Of a stretch of DNA of 12,082 nt, positions 1-6,379 are shown in pieces. Positions within the stretch are counted from its first letter, which is position 1. The number at the start of each line of letters is the position of its first letter. The notes below the pieces were generated by a model. It ran no database searches and had not been told where the DNA came from. It was given only the letters and a program-made list of their open reading frames with translations. The stretch is from the NCBI GenBank assembly GCA_050996405.1, contig JBPCRW010000143.1, positions 1 to 12,082 of the forward strand, in the 5' to 3' direction. A program made the position numbers and the translations under genes. Source of the DNA: JBPCRW01 sp050996405 (GTDB taxonomy: Bacteria > Acidobacteriota > Blastocatellia > Pyrinomonadales > Pyrinomonadaceae).

Positions 1-1424
1 AAGCGCGTTTCGCAAAAGATGTCGAGATTTTAAAATCCAGACAAAATGACGACGGCTATTTCGGAATGTGGCGCAAAGACGGCGAGCGTTACAAATTCCC
101 GTTCGTCACCGCGCACGCCGCGCACGCGCTCGTTTTGGCGAAAGCAAAAGGCTATCAAGTGCCTGACGAAATGCTCAACAAAGTTAAGCCGTATTTGAAA
201 AATATCGAATCGCATTACGAATCTTATTACCCGAAAGAAGTGCGCTGGACGATTTCGGCTTACGCGCTTTACGTCCGCGATTTGATGGGCGACAAAGACG
301 CGGCGAAGGCAAAAAAATTATTGGCTGAAGCCACGATTGAAAAAATGCCGTTCGAGGCTCTCGGCTGGACGCTTTCGGTTCTCGCCGACGATAAAAATTC
401 GCAAACGGAAGTCGAAGCCATCAAACGATTTTTGATGAACCGCACGACGGAAACCGCCGCGACTGCAAATTTCGTCACCGATTACGGCGACGGCGCGTGG
501 CTCATAATGTATTCCAACCGCCGCGCCGACGGCGTGCTTTTGGAAGCACTTTTAAAAGCTGACCCGAACAATGACTTAATTCCGAAATTGGTTCGCGGTC
601 TGCTCGACCATCGCGTTGCGGGACATTGGGCGAACACGCAGGAAAATGTCTTTATTCTTTTGGCATTGGATAAATATTTCGAGGCTTACGAAAAAGTCAC
701 GCCGGATTTTGTCACCAAAGTCTGGCTCGGAAATACATACGCGGGCGAACAGATTTTCAAAGGTCGTTCGGTTGATTCAAATCTGCTGAATATCCCGATG
801 AATTATTTAATCGAGCAGGGCGGAATTTCAAATTTGATTTTCGATAAACAGGGCGCGGGACGGCTTTATTATCGAATCGGTTTGAAATACGCGCCGAAGA
901 ATCTGAAACTTGCTCCCGCCGATTACGGCTTTACCGTTTTGCGAAAATACGAAGCGATTGACAACGCCGACGACGTAAAACAAAACGCCGACGGTTCGTG
1001 GACAATCAAATCAGGCGCGCGTGTTCGCGTTCGTTTGACGATGGTTGCTCCGTCGCGTCGTTATCACGTCGCGCTGGTTGACCCGCTGCCCGCTGGTTTG
1101 GAAATTTTAAATCCCGAATTGGCGACGACTGAAAAAATTCCCGAAGACGTTGGAAAAGATTCAAACAGCGTCGTCACCGAATTCGGCTCGCGCAGTTACG
1201 GCTACGGCTGGTGGTGGAGTCGTTACTGGTTTGAGCATCAGAATTTCCGCGACGAACGCGCCGAAGCCTTCACGTCGCTGCTCTGGGAAGGCGTTTATAA
1301 TTATTCGTATGTCACCAGAGCGACCACGCCCGGCGAATTCGTCGTGCCGCCTGCCAAAGCCGAGGAGATGTATCATCCCGAAACTTTCGGGCGGACGGGA
1401 ACGGATTTTGTGAAAGTCAAATAA
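1..1424 (+). CDS. Bacterial alpha-2-macroglobulin family protein, C-terminal part (5' end outside window)
   Basis: The reading frame is open from the first complete codon at base 3, so this is the last 473 codons of a larger gene. Seen in the sequence: an alpha/alpha-toroid segment near the visible N-terminus with NDDGYFGMW and then FVTAHAAHALVLAKAKGYQVP-type spacing, as in the thioester-domain barrel of bacterial alpha-2-macroglobulins. A beta-rich part follows (GRLYYRIGLKYAP, LVDPLPAGLEILNP), and the closing RATTPGEFVVPPAKAEEMY...FGRTGTD signature is typical of the last macroglobulin domain. Family knowledge: these are large periplasmic or lipid-anchored proteins thought to trap proteases, often paired with penicillin-binding protein 1C. 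The region that would hold the CxEQ thioester is upstream of the window, so its presence cannot be judged. The TAA stop lies inside the left arm of the palindromic repeat that follows. Confidence 0.9.
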   Translation, partial: ARFAKDVEILKSRQNDDGYFGMWRKDGERYKFPFVTAHAAHALVLAKAKGYQVPDEMLNKVKPYLKNIESHYESYYPKEVRWTISAYALYVRDLMGDKDAAKAKKLLAEATIEKMPFEALGWTLSVLADDKNSQTEVEAIKRFLMNRTTETAATANFVTDYGDGAWLIMYSNRRADGVLLEALLKADPNNDLIPKLVRGLLDHRVAGHWANTQENVFILLALDKYFEAYEKVTPDFVTKVWLGNTYAGEQIFKGRSVDSNLLNIPMNYLIEQGGISNLIFDKQGAGRLYYRIGLKYAPKNLKLAPADYGFTVLRKYEAIDNADDVKQNADGSWTIKSGARVRVRLTMVAPSRRYHVALVDPLPAGLEILNPELATTEKIPEDVGKDSNSVVTEFGSRSYGYGWWWSRYWFEHQNFRDERAEAFTSLLWEGVYNYSYVTRATTPGEFVVPPAKAEEMYHPETFGRTGTDFVKVK

Positions 1425-1500
1425 GAAATTTACAGGGATGAAGTTATGGGCGCGGGGATAGAAATAATTAAATCCCTGTCTATCCCTGTAAATTTCTTAT
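1421..1500. repeat. 80-base intergenic palindrome, possible dispersed REP-like element
   Basis: The outer arms 1421-1439 and 1482-1500 are perfect 19-base inverted repeats around a 42-base centre. The centre contains GGGATAG (1455-1461), which can pair with CTATCCC (1480-1486), so an inner hairpin would compete with the outer one for the same right arm. TCCCTGT occurs twice, 10 bases apart (1473-1479, 1483-1489). The left arm includes the alpha-2-macroglobulin stop codon. It could act as a terminator or mRNA-end stabiliser, but there is no T-tract after the stem. The layout resembles dispersed intergenic palindromes of other bacteria; only a genome search can show whether it is repeated. Confidence 0.7.
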
Positions 1501-1508
1501 GTTAAAAT
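1500..1508 (+). promoter_or_regulatory. Putative extended -10 promoter for the tandem NTF2-like gene
   Basis: TG-T-TAAAAT matches an extended -10 element (5 of 6 core bases). No convincing -35 hexamer lies 16-18 bases upstream. Its distance to the ATG at 1518 would put the transcription start within a few bases of the start codon, and no Shine-Dalgarno sequence is present, so the message may be nearly leaderless. It begins on the last base of the palindromic repeat. Confidence 0.35.
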
Positions 1509-1517
1509 GCGGGTGTT

Positions 1518-2363
1518 ATGAAAAAACTTTTTGTTTTGCTGATTTTTATTTTAAGCGTCAATGTTTTCGCGCAGAGCAACGCTCAAAAAATCTACGATAC
1601 GGAAAAGACGTTTGAAAAAGCGGTCGCCGAAAAGGGAATTAAACAGGGCTTTCTCGAATATCTTGCCGACGAAGGATTTATTTTTAATCCTTCGCCCGTC
1701 AACGGCAAAGAAGCCTGGAACAATCGCCCCGATTCACCCGCTTCGCTAACCTGGAATCCGGTTTTTATTGACGTTTCTTCCAACGGCGCATTAGCTTACA
1801 GCACCGGAAACGGAATTTTTCGCCCGAAAGGAAAGGACGACCCGAACGCTTATTACAGCGAATACGCGACCGTCTGGCAGCGGCAGCCGAACGGTAATTA
1901 CAAAGCGGTTTTGGACATCGGCGTTTCGCACGACAAGCCTGCATCAATCGAAACCGAATGGAAATCTCCGGCAGCTTCGACTGCAAATTCAATCGTTCCG
2001 AAAATAAATTCAACCGTCGCCGCGCAGAGTCTTTTTGAAACGGCGCAAAGCGAAGGTGTTTCAAAGGCATATAAAATATTTGCGGCGGACGATATCCGGC
2101 TTTTGCGCGAAAATTCAATGCCGATAATCGGGAAAAAAGCTGCACTCGAACAAACGAAAAAGGAAAAGGACGCAATCAAATTCACCAAGCGGATGTTTTT
2201 CGTCAGCGCGGGCGATTTGGCGTATTTGAGCGATACTTTCACTTTGAGTAAAGACGGGAAAATCACCGGCAAGGGAAATATCGTGCAGGTTTGGAAACTC
2301 CGCAACGGTGTTTGGCAAATCGTATTGGACGTAATTACGCCGATTCCTTTAGAGCAAAAATAA
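1518..2363 (+). CDS. Exported protein with two tandem NTF2-like (DUF4440/SnoaL-type) domains
   Basis: The 281-aa product starts with a Sec signal peptide (MKKLFVLLIFILSVNVFAQS; cleavage probably after the Ala near residue 19). The mature part seems to be an internal duplication of a roughly 110-residue alpha+beta domain, about residues 24-140 and 168-275. Matching landmarks are a helix then VNGKEAW versus IIGKKAA, LAYSTG versus LAYLSD, and YATVWQRQPNGNYKAVLDIG versus IVQVWKLRNGVWQIVLDVI. The W-(K/R)-NG-W-(K/Q)-hydrophobic-D ending is usual for DUF4440/SnoaL-like folds. Such domains bind small molecules or act as stress-related accessory proteins, and no catalytic residue can be named, so the function is unknown. 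The ATG was chosen because it gives the signal peptide; there is no good ribosome binding site. The domain call is from pattern recognition only. Confidence 0.8.
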   Translation: MKKLFVLLIFILSVNVFAQSNAQKIYDTEKTFEKAVAEKGIKQGFLEYLADEGFIFNPSPVNGKEAWNNRPDSPASLTWNPVFIDVSSNGALAYSTGNGIFRPKGKDDPNAYYSEYATVWQRQPNGNYKAVLDIGVSHDKPASIETEWKSPAASTANSIVPKINSTVAAQSLFETAQSEGVSKAYKIFAADDIRLLRENSMPIIGKKAALEQTKKEKDAIKFTKRMFFVSAGDLAYLSDTFTLSKDGKITGKGNIVQVWKLRNGVWQIVLDVITPIPLEQK

Positions 2364-2426
2364 TCCGCCGAATTTTAGCCGCAAAATAAATGAATTGAAT
2401 GTTTTGTTCAGTCCAGAGTTGATTTG

Positions 2427-2435
2427 TGGTTTAAT
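2427..2435 (+). promoter_or_regulatory. Putative extended -10 promoter for the kdsD operon
   Basis: TG-G-TTTAAT matches an extended -10 (5 of 6 core bases) and ends 8 bases before the kdsD ATG at 2444. A TTGTTC hexamer at 2404-2409 resembles a -35 but the 20-base spacer is long. With no Shine-Dalgarno sequence before the ATG, initiation on a leaderless or near-leaderless transcript is plausible. Confidence 0.35.
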
Positions 2436-2443
2436 TATTTCAA

Positions 2444-3412
2444 ATGTCTGAAATTTTCCAACAAGTCACCGAACTTTTGCGAATCGAAGCCTGCGCCATC
2501 GAAAGCGCGGCGAAGCGTCTGGATAAAGACTCGGTTGAGAAAGCCGTCAAACTTTTACTCGACTGCAAAGGGAAAACCGTCGTTCTCGGCATCGGAAAAT
2601 CGGGCATCATCGCCAATAAAATCGCTGACACGATGACTTCGACGGGAACGATTGCGATTTTTCTGCATCCGTCGGACGCGCTGCACGGAAGTCTCGGAAT
2701 TATTTCAAAAGGCGATGTCGTGATTGCTTTGAGCAATTCGGGCGAAACCGACGAAATTCTTCAATTACTGTCGTCAATCAAATCGCGCGAAGTTTCGATT
2801 ATTTCGATTGTCGGCAACACGAATTCGACGCTCGCGCGAAAATCCGACGCGGCTCTCGACGCTTCGGTTGATAAGGAAATTTGTCCGCTCAATCTCGCGC
2901 CGACGACTTCGACAACCGTCGCGCTCGCCATCGGCGACGCGCTGGCGATTGTCTTGATGCAGGAAAAAAATCTGACCGAAAAAGATTTTGCCGAAAATCA
3001 TCCGGCGGGACGTTTGGGAAAAAGACTGACGCTCAAAGTCGCCGATTTGATGCACGAAAGTCCGAATGTCGCGCCGTCCGCGTCGTGGCTCGAAATCGTT
3101 TCGGCAATCTCCAAACACGCTCTCGGCGCGGTCAATGTCGTTGACGAAAACAATCAGCTTATCGGCATTATCACCGACGGCGACTTGCGCCGCGCGATTG
3201 AAAAAACCGCGCCGGAAAATTTTGCGAACCTGTCGTGCGACGCGATGATGACGAAAAATCCGACTGTCGCCGCGCCGGAAATGCTCGCTTTCGACGCGCT
3301 CAAACTGATGGAAAATCGCCCGCGTCAAATTGCCGTTTTGCCAGTGATTGACGCTGGCGGAAAATGCTGCGGCTTAATTCGGCTTCACGATATTGTGCGG
3401 AGCGGTTTGTAA
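2444..3412 (+). CDS. kdsD: D-arabinose-5-phosphate isomerase (KdsD/KpsF/GutQ family)
   Basis: This cytoplasmic enzyme interconverts D-ribulose 5-phosphate and D-arabinose 5-phosphate, the first committed step toward Kdo, the inner sugar of LPS. The 322 aa have the full family layout: an N-terminal SIS sugar-isomerase domain (about residues 40-175; GIGKSG, SNSGETDE, CPLNLAPTTSTT, DFAENHPAGRLG) and two CBS domains (about 205-260 and 265-320). Residues K52, H81, E104, E145 and H186 line up, at a constant offset of 7, with the active-site residues I recall for E. coli KdsD (K59, H88, E111, E152, H193). The usual HGDLG motif reads HGSLG here, outside those residues. It is the first gene of a compact operon, with the nucleotidyltransferase gene one base after its stop. 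No Shine-Dalgarno precedes the ATG. A GutQ- or KpsF-type role cannot be separated from sequence alone. Confidence 0.95.
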   Translation: MSEIFQQVTELLRIEACAIESAAKRLDKDSVEKAVKLLLDCKGKTVVLGIGKSGIIANKIADTMTSTGTIAIFLHPSDALHGSLGIISKGDVVIALSNSGETDEILQLLSSIKSREVSIISIVGNTNSTLARKSDAALDASVDKEICPLNLAPTTSTTVALAIGDALAIVLMQEKNLTEKDFAENHPAGRLGKRLTLKVADLMHESPNVAPSASWLEIVSAISKHALGAVNVVDENNQLIGIITDGDLRRAIEKTAPENFANLSCDAMMTKNPTVAAPEMLAFDALKLMENRPRQIAVLPVIDAGGKCCGLIRLHDIVRSGL

Positions 3413-3413
3413 A

Positions 3414-3977
3414 ATGGAACGGGAAAAATTGTTGCCTATCAGAATTCTGCACGATTTTGCCGATAAAATTGAGCGATTGGGAATCAACTATATGTTGACC
3501 GGCTCAATGGCGATGTTGAAATATTCCGTTTATCGTTACACGGCAGATATTGATGTCGTCGTCGAACTGAAAAATCGTGACGCTCCGAAAATCATCGAAA
3601 TATTTGAACCGGATTATTATGTTCCGCATGATTCGGTCAGCCGCGCGATTAGTAACCGGAGAATGTTTAACGTCATTCATCAGGAAACGGCTTTTAAAAT
3701 TGATTGTGTCATAAAAAAAACCGGAGAGTTTCAGGAAAATGCCTTTAACCGGCGCGAACGAACGGATTTTTACGGTAGAGAAATTTGGATAATCACAAAG
3801 GAAGATTTGATTCTTTCAAAACTTTGGTGGGCAAAAGACAACCGTTCGGAAAAACAATTAACCGACGTGAAAAATTTATTGAGAAACGAAATTGATACCG
3901 ACTACATCGAAAATTGGGCGCAAAAATTGAGCGTTTCGGATTTGTTGAAGCAATGTCTGGCGGAGATGAAAAAATGA
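3414..3977 (+). CDS. Stand-alone nucleotidyltransferase-fold protein (AbiEii/DUF6036-like), possible toxin
   Basis: The 187-aa protein has the core of a minimal nucleotidyltransferase: G30-S31 in MLTGSMA, the metal-binding pair D45-x-D47 in TADIDVVVEL, and a third acidic residue D97 in FKIDCVI. A C-terminal helical part follows (ITKEDLILSKLWWAKDNRSEKQLTDVKNLL), as in AbiEii/DUF6036 relatives. Such enzymes transfer nucleotides to RNA or protein and several are toxins of type IV-like or AbiE systems; that is family knowledge, and the target here is unknown. I chose the ATG at 3414, one base after the kdsD stop, because GGAG lies 11 bases upstream. An in-frame ATG at 3393 would overlap kdsD by 20 bases and adds MCGAVCK, which does not look native. 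The 3' end overlaps the 74-aa partner gene by ATGA, suggesting translational coupling. Confidence 0.8.
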   Translation: MEREKLLPIRILHDFADKIERLGINYMLTGSMAMLKYSVYRYTADIDVVVELKNRDAPKIIEIFEPDYYVPHDSVSRAISNRRMFNVIHQETAFKIDCVIKKTGEFQENAFNRRERTDFYGREIWIITKEDLILSKLWWAKDNRSEKQLTDVKNLLRNEIDTDYIENWAQKLSVSDLLKQCLAEMKK

Positions 3978-4198
3978 AAGATACTTCTCCCGAAATCGAG
4001 AAATTACAATTTGAAATGATGATAAAACTCGGCGCGAACAAGCGAATTGAAATGGCTTGTGAAATGTTTACGGCGGCGCGCGATTTGATTGTCGAATCTC
4101 TGCCCAAAAATTTATCCGAAAGGGAATTCAAAAAACAGCTTTACTATCACACCTACGGCGAACATCTGCCCGCAGATTTTTTCAAGGACGAAGAATAA
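3974..4198 (+). CDS. Small acidic helical protein paired with the nucleotidyltransferase (possible antitoxin or partner)
   Basis: The 74-aa protein begins DTSPEIEKLQFEMMIKL and ends YYHTYGEHLPADFFKDEE. It resembles a family of short proteins with a DTSPE start, a middle R-x-x-M-A-C-E-M helix and a terminal Y-G motif that I recall being encoded next to stand-alone nucleotidyltransferases in Acidobacteriota, Cyanobacteria and Chloroflexi. No characterised function is known to me. The start is fixed by the ATGA overlap with the upstream stop and by GGAG at 3962-3965, 8 bases before the ATG. A longer start at 3914 would run 64 bases into the upstream gene and is unlikely. Two-gene, overlapping, small-protein-plus-enzyme organisation suggests a toxin-antitoxin-like pair, though here the presumed toxin comes first. 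The next gene starts two bases after the stop. Confidence 0.75.
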   Translation: MKDTSPEIEKLQFEMMIKLGANKRIEMACEMFTAARDLIVESLPKNLSEREFKKQLYYHTYGEHLPADFFKDEE

Positions 4199-4200
4199 CG

Positions 4201-4923
4201 ATGACGAAAAAGATTTTGAGCTTGATTTTAACGATATTTTGTTTCGCGTCTTTTGCCAAAGCGCAGCAGGCGGAAGTGACCATCAGTTTGAACGAACAAT
4301 TCTTCGATGCCTTGCTCGACGCGATTTTTAACGATTCGACCGCGCCGCTCGAATTTCCGATTGCCTTAAAAAGTGCAAAGTCCAAAGTCCAAAGTCTAAA
4401 GTCTGATGCGTTGAGTTTTAGCCAAGTAGATTTTAAAAATCAAAAATCTGACACGAAAAATCCAAAATCTCTTTGCGATGAAAAAATCTTTTTGCGGCGA
4501 GAGATTAACGGCGTGCGAACCGCCGTCAGATTTCGTGACGGGAAAATTTACGCGCCCGTCGCTTTTACGGGCAGCTACAATCCGCCGCTCGTCGGCTGCA
4601 TCGATTTTCAGGGCTACGCCGAAACGAATATCGAGCTTGAATTTGACCAGAATAAACAGACTCTTTACGGGCGCGCCACAGTCTTGAACGTGCAGCTCGG
4701 CGGCGCGGCAAACGCGGCTGGAAATTTGCTGGCGCGGATTGTTCAAAATTCGATTGACAATAAAATCAACCCGATTGAAATTCTGCGAACCGATAAAATT
4801 TCCTTCACCGTGCCGATTCAGAAAAACGGAAATTTAAAAATGAAAGCGGTCGGCGTAAAACACGACATCGGGCAGGGCGTTTTGAACATTCACGTGACCT
4901 ACGAGTTTCAAAAAGCAAATTAA
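4201..4923 (+). CDS. Exported hypothetical protein with a Lys/Ser-rich insertion
   Basis: The 240 aa begin with a Sec signal peptide (MTKKILSLILTIFCFASFAKAQ). The mature N-terminus is VTISLNEQFFDALLDAIF; residues 57-90 are a low-complexity Lys/Ser/Asp linker encoded by repetitive DNA; and residues 91-240 are beta-rich (REINGVRTAVRFRDGKIYAPV, GYAETNIELEFD, ISFTVPI, VLNIHVTYEF) with one amphipathic helix (NAAGNLLARIVQNSIDNKIN). The pattern of strand pairs plus a helix before a final strand recalls tubular lipid-binding (TULIP/DUF1439-like) periplasmic proteins, but this is a guess. Two cysteines (C92, C133) could form a disulfide. It follows the 74-aa gene by two bases and is the last gene before the terminator, so it is co-transcribed with kdsD. 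An envelope role would fit that context but is unproven. Confidence 0.75.
   Translation: MTKKILSLILTIFCFASFAKAQQAEVTISLNEQFFDALLDAIFNDSTAPLEFPIALKSAKSKVQSLKSDALSFSQVDFKNQKSDTKNPKSLCDEKIFLRREINGVRTAVRFRDGKIYAPVAFTGSYNPPLVGCIDFQGYAETNIELEFDQNKQTLYGRATVLNVQLGGAANAAGNLLARIVQNSIDNKINPIEILRTDKISFTVPIQKNGNLKMKAVGVKHDIGQGVLNIHVTYEFQKAN
4369..4470. repeat. Low-complexity repeat inserted in frame in the hypothetical gene
   Basis: The first part holds about four copies of a 7-base AAAGTCC/AAAGTCT unit (around 4374-4402). The second part holds AAAAATC/AAAATCC/AAAATCT-type units (around 4435-4470). Both are typical of short intergenic simple repeats scattered through some Acidobacteriota and cyanobacterial genomes. 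Here the 102 bases stay in frame and code for a Lys/Ser-rich linker (residues 57-90) without any predicted fold. Confidence 0.6.
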
Positions 4924-4963
4924 AATCTCGCCGGATTTATCGTCCCGTTCCGGCGAATTTTAT
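4924..4963 (+). terminator. Rho-independent terminator of the kdsD operon
   Basis: TCGCCGGA (4928-4935) pairs perfectly with TCCGGCGA (4949-4956) around a 13-base loop. The stem extends with AAT/ATT across one bulged base and is followed by TTTTATT. It starts directly after the TAA at 4921-4923. Confidence 0.8.
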
Positions 4964-4993
4964 TCGATAAGGTTTAACGGATGTCGGAAAAGG

Positions 4994-5022
4994 TTGAGAT
5001 GCTACCGTATCTTTTCTAGAAC
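4994..5022 (+). promoter_or_regulatory. Possible sigma-70-type promoter for the Gln-rich protein gene
   Basis: TTGAGA (4994-4999) and TAGAAC (5017-5022) are separated by 17 bases, giving a leader of about 80 bases before the ATG at 5112. The -10 match is weak (4 of 6). The upstream terminator and the 150-base gap argue for a separate promoter somewhere here; the rest of the gap holds nothing else I can name. Confidence 0.3.
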
Positions 5023-5111
5023 TCAAATAAAATCAACAATTTAACGTCTGGAATAACAATTGCTCTTAACTTGCTGAAGAAGCGGATTGATTCTTGAAAA
5101 GGAGAAGATTC

Positions 5112-6314
5112 ATGAAAAGCGGAAGTTACAGGCAATTGGCGATTTCTTCGCTGTTTGTCGCGGTTTCGATTCTGGGAACGAGCGAACTGGTAAATGCACA
5201 GGGGCGTTCCGACCAGGATAGAGACCAGCGTCGGCAGGAAAGGCAGCAACGACAGAGTAATGATTCACAACAAAATCAAGCTGCTCAACAACAGCAGGAA
5301 CAACGAGCCGCGCAGCAACAGCAGCGGCAGGAACAGCAAAATCAGAACCAGCAGCGTCAGGCGCAGCAGGAACAACAACGCCAGCGTTGGGAACAGCAGC
5401 GGCAGCAGCAATCTCAACAAAGACAACAGGCTCAGCAGATTCAACAAAGCCAGCGAGAACAGCGTCAGTCTTACGACCAGCAGCGTCAAGCCCAACAGCT
5501 TCAAGTTCAGCGGCAGGAACAGCAAAGACGCGCAGATTGGCAGCGTCAACGCGATTCACAACAGCAGATTCAATCGCGGCAGCAGCCAGACCAACGGGGG
5601 GACGATTGGCAGCGGCGACAATCACAACAACAGAATCAAACCAATAGCGATTGGCAGCGTCGTCAAAACCAGGTAGTCCAATCGCGGCAGTTGAATAATA
5701 ATCAGCAAAATAACTGGCGGCGTGACCAGTGGACGCAGCGTCCGCAAAACCGCGACCAGCAGCGCGAGTGGCAGCAGCAATGGCAGAATAATTATCGCCA
5801 GCGATATGAAAACCAAAATCGGATTGCCGAACAGCGCGAAAGAATTTTGCAGCAGCAGAGACGCATTGCCCAATATAGCTATCAACAGCAGTATTGGAGT
5901 CGCGTTCAACAGGACCAAATCCGCTTGCAGCAATGGCGTTACAACGATAATTTAAATTATAACTATCGCTACAATCGCGGCGGAAATTATTACTACACCA
6001 GTCAATACGGCGCGCAGATGCTTCGTGACTCGATAAATTACGGTTACGAAGAAGGATTTCGCGCGGGACAGGCTGACCGCCAGGATAGCTGGGGATACGA
6101 TTATCAAAATTCCTACGGCTATCAGGACGCGAGCTACGGTTATAACGCTTATTACGTCGATGCCGGAGAGTATAACTATTATTTCCGGCAGGGTTTCCAG
6201 CGCGGCTACGAAGACGGTTATTATAGCCGCTCGCAATACGGAAGATATTACGGCGGTAAATACACCATTTTAGGAACGGTCGCGGGAGCGATTCTTGACC
6301 TGGTTCTTAACTAG
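5112..6314 (+). CDS. Exported Gln/Arg-rich protein with Tyr-rich C-terminus
   Basis: The 400-aa protein has a signal peptide (MKSGSYRQLAISSLFVAVSILGTSELVNAQG). A region of about 200 residues follows in which roughly half the residues are Gln, with Arg, Asn and periodic Trp. It includes three copies of a DWQR(R/Q) unit spaced about 15-23 residues, encoded by near-identical GATTGGCAGCG stretches. The last 100 residues are Tyr/Gly-rich, with two related motifs, YGYEEGFRAGQADR and FRQGFQRGYEDGYYSR, and end in a short hydrophobic segment (YTILGTVAGAILDLVLN). I see no cysteine. Proteins with a GF-x-x-G-Y-x-D-G-Y tail after a Q-rich body are common exported hypotheticals in Acidobacteriota, but I know of no function. 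Start choice: AAAAGGAG lies 7 bases before this ATG; an in-frame TTG at 5094 would include the ribosome binding site in the coding region. It stands alone between two terminators. Confidence 0.85.
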   Translation: MKSGSYRQLAISSLFVAVSILGTSELVNAQGRSDQDRDQRRQERQQRQSNDSQQNQAAQQQQEQRAAQQQQRQEQQNQNQQRQAQQEQQRQRWEQQRQQQSQQRQQAQQIQQSQREQRQSYDQQRQAQQLQVQRQEQQRRADWQRQRDSQQQIQSRQQPDQRGDDWQRRQSQQQNQTNSDWQRRQNQVVQSRQLNNNQQNNWRRDQWTQRPQNRDQQREWQQQWQNNYRQRYENQNRIAEQRERILQQQRRIAQYSYQQQYWSRVQQDQIRLQQWRYNDNLNYNYRYNRGGNYYYTSQYGAQMLRDSINYGYEEGFRAGQADRQDSWGYDYQNSYGYQDASYGYNAYYVDAGEYNYYFRQGFQRGYEDGYYSRSQYGRYYGGKYTILGTVAGAILDLVLN

Positions 6315-6334
6315 AAGGGAAGTAATTCCAACAG

Positions 6335-6374
6335 AAAAGTCCGACTTCAATATATGATTTGAAGCCGGACTTTT
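6335..6374. terminator. Bidirectional terminator between convergent genes
   Basis: Arms AAAAGTCCGACTTCAA (6335-6350) and TTGAAGCCGGACTTTT (6359-6374) pair with a single A/C mismatch around an 8-base loop. T-runs lie 3' on the plus strand, and the A-run at 6335-6338 gives a T-run for the minus strand. It serves the Gln-rich gene from the left and preA from the right. Confidence 0.85.
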
Positions 6375-6379
6375 TAATT

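Noticed and set aside
2774..3328. Minus-strand open frame of 184 codons inside kdsD
   Set aside because: Arg/Phe-rich shadow of a well conserved gene.
3393..3413. Upstream in-frame ATG for the nucleotidyltransferase
   Set aside because: It lies inside kdsD and adds residues that read like the kdsD end in another frame; the ATG at 3414 has a GGAG site and suits the operon spacing.
5094..5111. TTG start for the Gln-rich protein
   Set aside because: The Shine-Dalgarno AAAAGGAG would lie within the coding region; the ATG at 5112 is 7 bases after it and gives a normal signal peptide.
5110..5625. Long minus-strand and alternative-frame open frames across the Gln-rich gene
   Set aside because: They are by-products of CAG/CAA and CGT/CGC codon runs: low-complexity Leu- or Ala/Val-rich translations, no ribosome site, no family resemblance.
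5200..5800. CRISPR-like or satellite array
   Set aside because: Repeats are codon-level Gln/Arg low complexity in frame, without constant repeat and spacer lengths.
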